In this document: positions 1 through 6,233 of the stretch, piece after piece
How the letters are laid out: each line of letters begins with the position of its first letter
Numbering within the stretch: position 1 is the stretch's first letter
NCBI GenBank assembly: GCA_022566435.1
Contig: JADFIX010000110.1
Location: 1-8,526, forward strand
Reading direction: 5' to 3'
Origin: Planctomycetota bacterium
Lineage (GTDB): Bacteria; Planctomycetota; Phycisphaerae; UBA1845
Length of the DNA: 8,526 nt
Program-made: the position numbers and the translations under genes
The notes under the pieces: model-generated
What the model was told of the DNA's origin: nothing
The model's database searches: none
What the model saw: only the letters and a program-made list of their open reading frames with translations

Positions 1-1134
1 GCTCCACCGATCAAAGAGTTGACCAAAGCTGCCACTGGGAATGATTTGGAGATTCGGATTCGAGCAAAAAAGGTCTTGGCCAAGATCGCAGCAGAGATGC
101 CGATGCTCTATGCCGTTCTCAAAACAGTGGCCCAAAAGCGAATTACGGGTACGGTTTCGGAACTACTTCGCGTGCTTCCTCTTTGCGATAAGCAGTACCT
201 CGGCGTCGCGGCTCGGGAAGCGCTTGTGGCAACCGCACGTCGGGAAGACGAGCAAACGTTGAAAAATGCGTTGCTAAGCCACAATCCCGATGTCAAAGCA
301 GCGGCGATTGAAACGCTCGCGGCTCTTGGTGGAAAGAAGAAGGAATTTGTAGGGCGGCTTGCATCGCTATCCCACGGGCTAGTCGCCTACTATCCATTTG
401 ATGGCGATCTCATCGACGTCAGCGGACATAGCAATCATGGAGTGCGGATCGGCCGGATGGACTATGCGCACAATTGCATTGGTCGGGCATTACTGCTGGA
501 CGGCCACGGCCATGTCACAATTCCGATGTCAAAGACTCTCCGCTTTCAAAATGCCGTTACCTTCACCTGCTGGTATCGCATCAGCACCAAGGACGGGGGT
601 GTTGGCAAACGCAAACAAGAAGTTCCATCTGCAGTCCAAGCAATCTTCTCAAAGGGTGGAGATCGCCAAGGGCTAACTCTTCTCTCCGACGTCCTTGGCA
701 AACGCCCCCAAGTCGAAGTAAGAGCTTTCCAAAACGGGGCTCCTATTTTCTTGGGGCCGCCCCGCATTCCCTCAAAATCGACTAAGGCTCAATCAGAACC
801 AAAGCGAGTTACGGCATTCTACTACATGAATTTCAGCCCGAGCAGAGTCGCGCTTCAGTTCTCAGCCAAAAAGCCAGTCGGTCGCTGGATCCATGTCGCG
901 GTGGTTACGGGTGAGGCGGGTACTCGGTTATTCGTCGATGGTCAGTTGGCAATGTCAAGTGACAAGCCAGTCGATTTGAAAATCGCCAATGAGAAACCCA
1001 TTCATGTTGGCATCATGGACGCCCTTTATCCGCTGAAGGGTGCCGTTGATGAATTGCGGATTTACAACCGTCGTCTTGCGACGCATGAGATCAAACAGCT
1101 TTACGCGCTTGAGTTAGCACAGTCGGCAAAATGA
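1..1134 (+). CDS. HEAT-repeat plus LamG-fold protein, 5' end missing
   Basis: The reading frame is open to the window edge, so the gene is 5'-truncated here; the TTG at 19 is simply the first possible start inside the window. Counting from that codon, residues 1-110 look like HEAT/ARM-type helical repeats, with spaced Leu/Ala and a typical unit in NDLEIRIRAKKVLAKI. Residues 120-365 form a LamG_3/concanavalin-like jellyroll: the opening GLVAYYPFDGDLIDVSGHSN, then GRWIHVAVV, LFVDGQ, and the closing AVDELRIYNRRLATHEIKQLY. The gene ends in TGA at 1132. Planctomycete proteins often place such domains after a large N-terminal sensor or FecR-like module that would lie upstream. A role in carbohydrate or surface binding is inferred from the fold only; no catalytic motif is visible. 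Confidence 0.85.
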   Translation, partial: APPIKELTKAATGNDLEIRIRAKKVLAKIAAEMPMLYAVLKTVAQKRITGTVSELLRVLPLCDKQYLGVAAREALVATARREDEQTLKNALLSHNPDVKAAAIETLAALGGKKKEFVGRLASLSHGLVAYYPFDGDLIDVSGHSNHGVRIGRMDYAHNCIGRALLLDGHGHVTIPMSKTLRFQNAVTFTCWYRISTKDGGVGKRKQEVPSAVQAIFSKGGDRQGLTLLSDVLGKRPQVEVRAFQNGAPIFLGPPRIPSKSTKAQSEPKRVTAFYYMNFSPSRVALQFSAKKPVGRWIHVAVVTGEAGTRLFVDGQLAMSSDKPVDLKIANEKPIHVGIMDALYPLKGAVDELRIYNRRLATHEIKQLYALELAQSAK

Positions 1135-1202
1135 GAAAGTGGCAAAACAACCAACTCCGCGAAGAACGCGCAATTGACTAAACATCTAGGTAACTCTCAA
1201 CT

Positions 1203-1469
1203 TTGGCAAACGGGAGACGGCCACTGCGATTGGAGGGCAATCCGCTGGCCCGTAAATTGCGGTGGCCGTTTATCGTGGCGTCGGTAGGGTTCTGTATTGT
1301 TCCGTACTTCAGTGTTGAATGGGGGATCGTGCTGTCTAAAGCCATCATCTCCGCAATCGAAGTGCAACTGAAACGCCAAGCGGCAGATGACGTGACCCGC
1401 CGCGTTTTACGGATTCATCTGCTCAATGCTCAACACCGGCTACAGATTCTGGAACTGCTAGGCAAATGA
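1203..1469 (+). CDS. Possible small membrane protein, unrecognised
   Basis: An 88-residue frame with a TTG start and no upstream ATG or GTG before the in-frame TAA at 1191. Residues 20-48 are hydrophobic and could make one or two membrane segments (LRWPFIVASVGFCIVPYF). The C-terminal part is polar and helical (RRVLRIHLLNAQHRLQILELL). I do not recognise a family. The gene lies 68 bases after the LamG gene and 57 bases before the truncated M56 gene. An M56 gene is usually preceded by a BlaI/MecI-type repressor gene, and this is not one. It may be a decayed remnant or a chance frame. Confidence 0.3.
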   Translation: MANGRRPLRLEGNPLARKLRWPFIVASVGFCIVPYFSVEWGIVLSKAIISAIEVQLKRQAADDVTRRVLRIHLLNAQHRLQILELLGK

Positions 1470-1526
1470 AGTCCGCCGCAGGCCAGCCCCGAAATTCGAC
1501 CGACACTCTGAATGTGGAGTTTTGAA

Positions 1527-1739
1527 ATGAGCGAGATCTTTGCGAGCTGGATCGATTCAACGCTGACCACCCGCATCGCGCTGACGTTGGTTCATTTCCT
1601 GTGGCAGGGAGTGCTGATTGCGATTCTCGTGTGGCTGATCGGCGCGGTGTTGCGTAACAAATCGGCGAACGCGAGGTACTCCGTCTTCCTGGGCGGTCTG
1701 CTCTCGATGGCTGTCTGCGCGGTGGTGAGCGGTTTCTAG
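1527..1739 (+). pseudogene. N-terminal fragment of an M56 (BlaR1-like) membrane metallopeptidase
   Basis: The ATG at 1527 has GGAG (1516-1519) seven bases upstream and is preferred over the in-frame ATG at 1512. The 70-residue product is recognisable as the start of the M56/BlaR1 antirepressor family: TLVHFLWQGVLIAILVWLIG is the first membrane helix, SANARY the conserved cytoplasmic loop, and VFLGGLLSMAVCAVV the second helix. Family members usually run to several hundred residues with a HExxH protease motif; here TAG at 1737 ends the frame inside helix 2 and I find no continuation in any frame. The gene is therefore truncated, with a probable breakpoint around 1725-1740. No BlaI-type partner is visible. 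The fragment is unlikely to be functional. Confidence 0.75.
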
Positions 1740-2179
1740 CGCTGACAGGGCAGCGGCGTCGGGTGTCAGGCAAGAAACCGGATGGGAGTCTGTTCCATCA
1801 TCGCCGAAACCTGATCGGAGGCCGGTCACACCGGTTTCGGTCCGATTCTGTCCGCGAAACTCGTCGAATGCGGGACAGCAAAACAAACGACCCTTTTCGC
1901 GAAATTGGTGTGGGCATTTTGGCGCGGCCGGATTCACGCGAGACGACGAGTCGTTTATCTCGCTTGTTCCTGTTCTGGCGAGGCACGCCTCCACAGAATC
2001 GATCTGATTCGCGAGCCGACTTCGGTGTGCCCGGCACGCGTAGTCGAAATGATATAGCCGCGATTCGGCTGCTCAGCCCAGCGCGCAGCGGAGGGCGTGT
2101 CCTCGGTCGATTGGGCAACGCTGTTATCCGCCGATTCGCCGCCACGTCTTCCAGCCCGACCGTCGCGGGGGCGACCGAC

Positions 2180-2213
2180 GAGGTTGCTAAGGGAAAAAAC
2201 CTCTTTTCTTTCT
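2180..2213 (+). terminator. Weak candidate rho-independent terminator
   Basis: GAGGTT (2180-2185) pairs with AACCTC (2198-2203) around a 12-base A-rich loop and is followed by a T-rich run, TTTTCTTTCTT. The 6-bp stem is short, so this is only a candidate. It would insulate the recombinase genes from upstream reading. Confidence 0.25.
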
Positions 2214-2273
2214 TGGGACTCAAACTCTTTAGGGCGTCCTAACCCGATCTTTAGGCCGAGCGTCGAACTTCGC

Positions 2274-2315
2274 CCAAAACCTTTTACACTTCCAGTGAAA
2301 TGTAAAAGGTTTTGG
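2274..2315. repeat. Perfect 15-bp inverted repeat upstream of the first recombinase
   Basis: CCAAAACCTTTTACA (2274-2288) is followed after 12 bases by its exact reverse complement (2301-2315). The repeat is AT-richer than its surroundings and ends 20 bases before the Shine-Dalgarno of the recombinase gene at 2345. There is no T-run after it, so it is not a classical terminator. It could be an operator, a recombinase core/attachment site, or the end of a mobile element. The pairing is certain; the role is unknown. Confidence 0.7.
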
Positions 2316-2334
2316 CTTGAGAGCCCGCCGCGGC

Positions 2335-2340
2335 GGAGGT
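2335..2340 (+). promoter_or_regulatory. Shine-Dalgarno GGAGGT deciding a GTG start
   Basis: GGAGGT lies four bases before the GTG at 2345. It is the strongest ribosome-binding match near this gene and favours GTG over the in-frame ATGs at 2396 and 2432, which have no comparable site. Confidence 0.6.
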
Positions 2341-2344
2341 AAAG

Positions 2345-3034
2345 GTGGGTGACGAAACGGTCGTTGTCCCGCCCTCAGACCCAAAGGCGCCCGCCATGAT
2401 CCCGCTGTGCCGCTGGAAGATCGATTCCGCCATGATCCTCTCTCGGCGCGAGTTAGCCACTGTGTTGGCCGATCTTAGCCGTCGCGCCCCGCGGGCTCTC
2501 AACACGCGATTGAACCTCGTGATCGTGCGTCTTGCCTGCTGCTGCGGATTGCGCGTCTCGGAGATCCGCAAACTGCGCCTGGCGGACGTCAGGACCGGCA
2601 TCGGTCGACCGCACCTCGCCCTCGGCGCGCAGGTCGCCAAAGGCAATCGACCGCGCCGCGTGCCCCTGTGGTGGGATGCAGGCACGCTGGCGGACCTCGA
2701 CGACTGGTTGGCGGAGCGCCGTAGGCAGGGCGCCCAGCCGGACGACTTGGTTGTCGGCTCCATGCAGGTTCGGCGACGTGGTTTGCCGCTGTCGCGCCAG
2801 ACACTGCGGACCCGGTTCCGCACGGCTTGCCGGGTGCTCGGCGGCGAGCGCGTTAAGGAATTGACCATCCATCACGGCCGGCACACATTTGTGAGCCACG
2901 CCCTAGCTGGCGGCCGCACGCTGGCGGAGGCGCGCGATGCGGCAGGGCACAGCAGCGCTTGGGTGACCTCCGCCTATTTGCACGTCGCCGTCGATGATGA
3001 CGGGACCGTGGGCCAGTTGTTTCGGTACGACTGA
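2345..3034 (+). CDS. Short tyrosine recombinase, catalytic domain only
   Basis: The 229-residue product carries the full tyrosine-recombinase active site: Arg70 in CGLRVSE, Lys99 in AKGN, His176 and Arg179 in HHGRH, His202 in AGHSS, and Tyr211 nine residues after His202, the usual spacing. The catalytic domain begins near residue 31 (ILSRRELATVL), so the N-terminal SAM-like core-binding domain of XerC/D-type enzymes is absent; only about 30 residues of no clear fold precede it. Its size resembles FimB/FimE invertases, but the sequence reads as an Xer/phage-integrase relative. All catalytic residues are intact, which argues against decay. It lies downstream of the inverted repeat at 2274-2315 and upstream, in the same direction, of a second recombinase, which suggests a working pair. 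DNA target unknown. Confidence 0.85.
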   Translation: MGDETVVVPPSDPKAPAMIPLCRWKIDSAMILSRRELATVLADLSRRAPRALNTRLNLVIVRLACCCGLRVSEIRKLRLADVRTGIGRPHLALGAQVAKGNRPRRVPLWWDAGTLADLDDWLAERRRQGAQPDDLVVGSMQVRRRGLPLSRQTLRTRFRTACRVLGGERVKELTIHHGRHTFVSHALAGGRTLAEARDAAGHSSAWVTSAYLHVAVDDDGTVGQLFRYD

Positions 3035-3225
3035 GGCGCGGTGACGGACGTGCTGTGATGTCGCCACTGATGCCTGGGGACGGCTCTGACCTTGAGGCGA
3101 TCACGTCGGCTGTCGAACCTCATTGCGGGAAGACCTTGGAAAAACCCCCTCGCCAGTGGAGCAAACCGGCGACTCAAAGCACGCACGAGGGCCTCGGCGT
3201 GATGTAGCCTGACGTCCTCGTCGAA

Positions 3226-3254
3226 TGGACGCCGATTGCGTCACGGTGGACGCC
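3226..3254. repeat. Direct repeat TGGACGCC at 21-bp spacing before the second recombinase
   Basis: TGGACGCC occurs at 3226-3233 and 3247-3254, two helical turns apart, and GACGC/GCGTC (3228-3232 with 3238-3242) forms a small palindrome across the first copy. The pair ends 38 bases before the ATG at 3292, where an operator or recombinase binding site would be plausible. Chance is possible in GC-rich DNA. The rest of the 257-base gap between the recombinase genes shows no gene, attC-like fold or clear promoter. Confidence 0.3.
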
Positions 3255-3291
3255 TCCATTGTTCCCTCGCCCGAGCCTCTGGAGTCGCGCC

Positions 3292-4590
3292 ATGTCTCCC
3301 GTCACACGTCCGACCTATGCCAATGGTCAACCGTATTCGCCCGCCCGCGGTCGCCATGCGCCCCGCGAAGCAGTCATTGATCGACTTTCACCGTCCGCCG
3401 CGGTTGTTGATCTCGACAACCGCCGGCCGCTTGCGCCGGAGTTCGTGCGGACCATCGTCCGGGAAATGAAAATCCGCTTCTATCGGCAAAAGTCGATCAA
3501 CGCCTATCGCAAGTGTCTGGCGCAGTTCTTGCGATGGTTCGGTGCATCGCCGCACCTGGTCACCCGCGAGGATGTGCGTTGCTGGCTGGAAGCGCTGGTC
3601 GATGGCGGGGCCGGTTCATCCACCGTCAGCGGCCACCTGTCGGCCATCCGCACGGCCTTCGACAAGATGTGCGGTCGGGTAATAACCTACGGGCTGCAAA
3701 CGCCGCGACGACGCAAGCGACTGCCTGTCGTGCTGAGCCAGCAAGAGGTCATGCGGGTGCTACAGGCCGCGCCATCGCTTCGCGACAAGCTGCTGCTGGG
3801 GTTGATGTACGCCACGGGGATGCGCGTGAGCGAGGTGGTGCGTTTGCGATGGCGGGACATGAATTTCGATCGCCGCACCGTGACCGTTTGGCAAGGAAAG
3901 GGGCGCACCGATCGACAGGTGATGCTGCCGGCGAGCTTCGAGCCGCTCTTGCGTGAAATGTCCGCCAACTTCGAGCCGTCTCGGTTCGTCTTTGTGGGCC
4001 AGCGCAAAGGCAGATATCTTTCCCCGAGGACGGCCCAGCGAGTCATGGAGCGGGCCGTGCGGATTTCGGGCATTGGCAAGCCAGCGACGCCACACACGCT
4101 ACGCCACGCCTTCGCCACGCACTTGCTCGAAAACGGCACGGACATTCGCTTTATTCAAAAGCTGTTGGGGCACGTCCGGCTGGAGACAACCACCATCTAC
4201 GCCAAGGTGGCGGTGCTGAAGAAGCGAGAGATCGAAAGCCCGCTCGATAAGGCCACCGGCCGGCGCTACACGGGAACCGATTCCAAGCCGACGCCGAAAC
4301 CTGTGGGACGCATGCGGATCGACGTCAAGCGCGTCTCGAAGAACAGCGGCGAGGCCGTGTCCACGGTGACGATCTGCGGCCCGTTCCGCGATGTGGTGCT
4401 GACCGGCATCAAGGTCAGTCAGCCGCATCCTGGTTGGGTAATGCTCGACATCCCGCCATTGGAGCGCTGGGAAGCGTCGTTGCGTCGATTGCCGGCTCAG
4501 CAGCGTGAGCGCATCGAATCGCCGGAGTTTTACGAAATCTTGCAACGGTCGATTGCCCGTCGGTATCTGGCGTTCAAGCCGCCAAGTTGA
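3292..4590 (+). CDS. Tyrosine recombinase, IntI/Xer-like, with a novel C-terminal extension
   Basis: The ATG at 3292 has GGAG (3281-3284) seven bases upstream and gives 432 residues. Residues 50-134 form a SAM-like core-binding domain (YRQKSINAYRKCLAQFLRWF); 149-310 form the catalytic domain with Arg178 (GMRVSE), Lys203 (GKGRTD), His268 and Arg271 (GKPATPHTLRHAFATHLL), His294 (LLGH) and Tyr303. The GKPATPHTLRHAFATHLL block and the following SPLD (around 317-320) strongly recall integron integrases, whose catalytic domain ends in a VRSPLD-like motif. The IntI-specific I2 insertion before the HxLRH block is missing: FVFVGQRKGRYLSPRTAQRV passes straight through. Residues 324-432 are an extension I do not recognise, ending in a basic helical tail. 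Its 3' end is 120 bases from the first attC-like site, so it is the best candidate integrase for the cassettes, in the same direction as they run. Confidence 0.85.
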   Translation: MSPVTRPTYANGQPYSPARGRHAPREAVIDRLSPSAAVVDLDNRRPLAPEFVRTIVREMKIRFYRQKSINAYRKCLAQFLRWFGASPHLVTREDVRCWLEALVDGGAGSSTVSGHLSAIRTAFDKMCGRVITYGLQTPRRRKRLPVVLSQQEVMRVLQAAPSLRDKLLLGLMYATGMRVSEVVRLRWRDMNFDRRTVTVWQGKGRTDRQVMLPASFEPLLREMSANFEPSRFVFVGQRKGRYLSPRTAQRVMERAVRISGIGKPATPHTLRHAFATHLLENGTDIRFIQKLLGHVRLETTTIYAKVAVLKKREIESPLDKATGRRYTGTDSKPTPKPVGRMRIDVKRVSKNSGEAVSTVTICGPFRDVVLTGIKVSQPHPGWVMLDIPPLERWEASLRRLPAQQRERIESPEFYEILQRSIARRYLAFKPPS

Positions 4591-4710
4591 GCCATCCCGA
4601 GCAGCTTCTTTCGAACCGATCGTGACGAAGGTGCGCGCCGACCGGGCAAAACCGACCTCAACTGCCCCTTGGTCGCCGATTCTTCTTGCCCGACGCCAGG
4701 GAAAGGGTCA

Positions 4711-4787
4711 GAATAACCTCTTCAGCCCGCCGCCTGTCGGATCGTACCGTACTATGCGACATAATGGCGGCTAGAATACCGTTGTGC
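4711..4787 (+). repeat. attC-like or attI-like recombination site 0
   Basis: R''-like GAATAAC (4711-4717); L'' TTCAGCCCGCC (4721-4731) pairs with L' GGCGGCTAGAA (4766-4776), with one extra C in L'' and one extra base in L'; the stem continues inward with TGTCG/CGACA (4735-4739 with 4757-4761). The R' box GTTGTGC (4781-4787) is certain as a junction, because it is exactly complementary to the R'' box that ends the next cassette. The 120 bases between the recombinase gene and this site hold no gene, so it may be attI or the attC of a lost or gene-less cassette. CATAAT (4760-4765) and TAGAAT (4772-4777) are possible -10 elements, but no good -35 accompanies them. Confidence 0.5.
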
Positions 4788-4798
4788 GATCGAACCAG

Positions 4799-5263
4799 AT
4801 GGAACTTCGCTCCGAATTGCAGTTCCCGCACTTGAACGAATCGAAAGTCAATCGCCTTTCGGAGTTGGCTGCCTCGATTGACGGCGCTCGCCCTGGAGAG
4901 TGGGAGGATGACCTCGCCGAATTCAATCAACTTGCGGGCACATCGCTGGGATTTGCAGAATTTCAAGGCATCTACGGCGGAATGGAGCACGATTCTTGGG
5001 TTCGTAATGTCCTTTGCATGCCGCTCGCTGAGAAACAGTTTGATCTCACCAACGATGAGATGCTGGAAATCATCGAGCGTCTTTGTACGGCTGCTGGCGA
5101 AGAACACGAACAGTTCTTTTGGATCAAACTGCTCGAAACGAATCTTGATCCACAAATATCAGACTTGATCTATTGGCCTGGCGAATACTTCGGCGACGGT
5201 GACAATTCCCGCGAAATGTCACCGCAGCATATTCTGGAAACGGCTTTAAAATCGCGAACGTAG
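4799..5263 (+). CDS. Cassette A: colicin-immunity-like protein (PF01320-type C-terminal half)
   Basis: The product has 154 residues. The GTG at 4784 is in frame but sits inside the R' recombination box, so the ATG at 4799, 17 bases into the cassette, is preferred; no clear Shine-Dalgarno is seen. Residues 82-150 resemble helical colicin/pyocin DNase immunity proteins: LTNDEMLEIIERLCTA, then a Glu-rich turn, then ISDLIYWPGEYFGDG, which recalls the family's SDLIFYP core, and MSPQHILETAL, which recalls the SPEGIV helix. The N-terminal half (GEWEDDLAEFNQLAGT, FQGIYGG) belongs to no family I can name. The likely role is a cytoplasmic antidote to a bacteriocin-like toxin, inferred from resemblance only; no toxin gene is adjacent. 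It could be a domain relative with another role. Confidence 0.7.
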   Translation: MELRSELQFPHLNESKVNRLSELAASIDGARPGEWEDDLAEFNQLAGTSLGFAEFQGIYGGMEHDSWVRNVLCMPLAEKQFDLTNDEMLEIIERLCTAAGEEHEQFFWIKLLETNLDPQISDLIYWPGEYFGDGDNSREMSPQHILETALKSRT

Positions 5264-5267
5264 CGCC

Positions 5268-5409
5268 GCACAACACTGCATCTGCCGCAAAGGCCCTGCG
5301 GGCACGCCTTCGTCTTTCATTCAACGGGCGCTCGCGTAAAATGAACTCTTGGTTAATCGACGTCCCTCTGCTTCGTTCACGGCGGCGTCGGCAATGCAAC
5401 CCGTTGGGC
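5268..5409 (+). repeat. attC-like site 1 (end of cassette A)
   Basis: R'' GCACAAC (5268-5274), L'' TGCATCTGCCG (5277-5287), variable middle, L' CGGCAATGCA (5389-5398), R' GTTGGGC (5403-5409, perfect GTTRRRY). L'' and L' are complementary except for one extra C at 5282 in L'', the extrahelical base typical of attC. R'' is the exact complement of GTTGTGC at 4781-4787, the start of the same cassette. Length is 142 bases, at the long end of known attC sites. Confidence 0.85.
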
Positions 5410-5428
5410 GAACAGCCACATTGCAGAC

Positions 5429-6046
5429 ATGCCAGAAGTCAAATGGGCGTCGATCTTCGATGAAGTCCTCGATCATCCGGACGGAGCGGATGACAACGTA
5501 ATCGAAGCGTTCTTGTCGACGGTACAGCAGCCTCTCTCAGACGGCGAACTGGCTTGGCTCAATGACATCCAACCGGAGCCTGTACGTTGGAAAATCCCAG
5601 ACGATCCAATTCCCGCTAGCTATCTGAGCTTTCTGCGCTGGTCCAATGGCGGCGAGTTTCGCAACGGCGAAAGGTTGCTGCAATTTCTCCCTGCACTGGA
5701 CGCGGTTCACGGCGTGCGGGTGACGATGTTGGCGTATGGAGTTCCGTACTTTAAGCCGGGTATTCTTCCCTTCGCGTTCAATGGTGGCGGCATTTTTTAC
5801 GCCTTTGACATGCGTCTGAAGGCGCCTGCTAGCGGTGAGTTTCCCATTGTTGCCGCCGAATGTGGTGGGCTTCCCGGGGCCATCTTCCCGCTTGCCGACA
5901 CTTTTGTCGCCGCCTGTCGCGACAAGAGGTCGATTGAGGACCTGCGGGACGAAGAGGAAGAAATCACGCGACCGATGTGTGACGAGTGCGGTGAGTACCT
6001 CGTTTGTCCTGAGTGTGGTCGCCGCGGTCCAACTTCCCTTGAGTAA
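5429..6046 (+). CDS. Cassette B: SUKH (SMI1/KNR4) family protein with a Cys4 tail
   Basis: The product has 205 residues; the ATG lies 25 bases after the cassette boundary, with no strong Shine-Dalgarno. Residues 55-165 match the SMI1/KNR4 (SUKH) fold: IPASYLSFLRWSNGGEF, the hydrophobic PGILPFAFNGGGIFYAFDMR, GEFPIVAAECGGL, and the closing PLADTFVAACR. SUKH proteins are a known superfamily of immunity proteins against polymorphic toxins, so a cytoplasmic antitoxin role is the leading inference; some members have housekeeping roles. Residues 170-180 are acidic, and residues 184-196 carry CDEC and CPEC, a likely zinc knuckle (Cys184, 187, 193, 196) that is not part of the standard SUKH domain. 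The TAA at 6044 is 33 bases before the attC-like site. No partner toxin is adjacent. Confidence 0.85.
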   Translation: MPEVKWASIFDEVLDHPDGADDNVIEAFLSTVQQPLSDGELAWLNDIQPEPVRWKIPDDPIPASYLSFLRWSNGGEFRNGERLLQFLPALDAVHGVRVTMLAYGVPYFKPGILPFAFNGGGIFYAFDMRLKAPASGEFPIVAAECGGLPGAIFPLADTFVAACRDKRSIEDLRDEEEEITRPMCDECGEYLVCPECGRRGPTSLE

Positions 6047-6079
6047 CTGCTACGTGCGACGAGTTGATTGGCCTGAGCC

Positions 6080-6226
6080 GCCCAACAACGCACGAGCCGC
6101 AATGTTCGGCATCCATGCCGAATCGCCTTGAAGTTGGGCCGGCGCGCCACGACTTGGTAAACTGAAACCCGTGCATGGCCGTCTTCAGTCGCAACTAGCG
6201 GCGACGGCTGTGCGGAACCGTTATGT
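6080..6226 (+). repeat. attC-like site 2 (end of cassette B)
   Basis: R'' GCCCAAC (6080-6086), L'' CGCACGAGCCG (6089-6099), L' CGGCTGTGCG (6205-6214), R' GTTATGT (6220-6226). L''/L' pair perfectly over 10 bp with one extra G at 6094 in L''. R'' is the exact complement of GTTGGGC at 5403-5409, the start of cassette B. The middle carries the hairpin TTCGGCATCCATGCCGAA (6105-6122). Confidence 0.85.
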
Positions 6227-6233
6227 GCCTGCA

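Larger units (their letters stand above)
1740..2344. other. 605-base gap without a convincing gene, rich in small palindromes
   Basis: Open frames exist on both strands here (for example 1763-2242 + and 1798-2223 -), but their products are Arg/Ser-rich, lack any domain, and look like GC-driven chance frames. What stands out is secondary structure: CTGTCCGC/GCGGGACAG (1848-1855 with 1870-1878), GCGAGA/TCTCGC around CGAC/GTCG (1938-1963), GAGGC/GCCTC (1980-1991), GAGGTT/AACCTC (2180-2203) and the 15-bp repeat at 2274-2315. It could be the remnant of a mobile element, a structured RNA, or recombinase binding DNA upstream of the first recombinase gene. No function can be assigned. Confidence 0.5.

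Noticed and set aside
1763..2242. 159-codon + frame, and overlapping - frames 1798-2223 and 1557-1994
   Set aside because: Arg/Ser-rich, no domain, competing frames on both strands of similar length, and no good ribosome-binding site. They look like chance frames in GC-rich DNA.
1728..2340. Group II intron or retroelement starting at GTGAGCGG inside the M56 gene
   Set aside because: GTGAG does not fit the GTGYG start, no domain V was found by eye, and there is no reverse transcriptase.
2284..2868. 194-codon - strand frame opposite the first recombinase
   Set aside because: Arg-rich antisense of a gene with an intact active site; a shadow.
3035..3291. attC-like site between the two recombinase genes
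   Set aside because: No RYYYAAC and GTTRRRY pair with complementary inner arms was found.
2345..4590. RIT element (recombinase in trio)
   Set aside because: Only two recombinases are present, with a 257-base gap between them and no overlap.
3292..4590. Start at TTG 3259
   Set aside because: The ATG at 3292 has a well-placed GGAG; the extra 11 residues match nothing.
4784..4798. GTG start for cassette A
   Set aside because: It lies within the R' recombination box, so the codon would change with each insertion; the ATG at 4799 fits the spacing of the other cassettes.
4658..5155. 165-codon - strand frame opposite cassette A and site 0
   Set aside because: No recognisable domain, and it crosses a recombination junction; a shadow frame.
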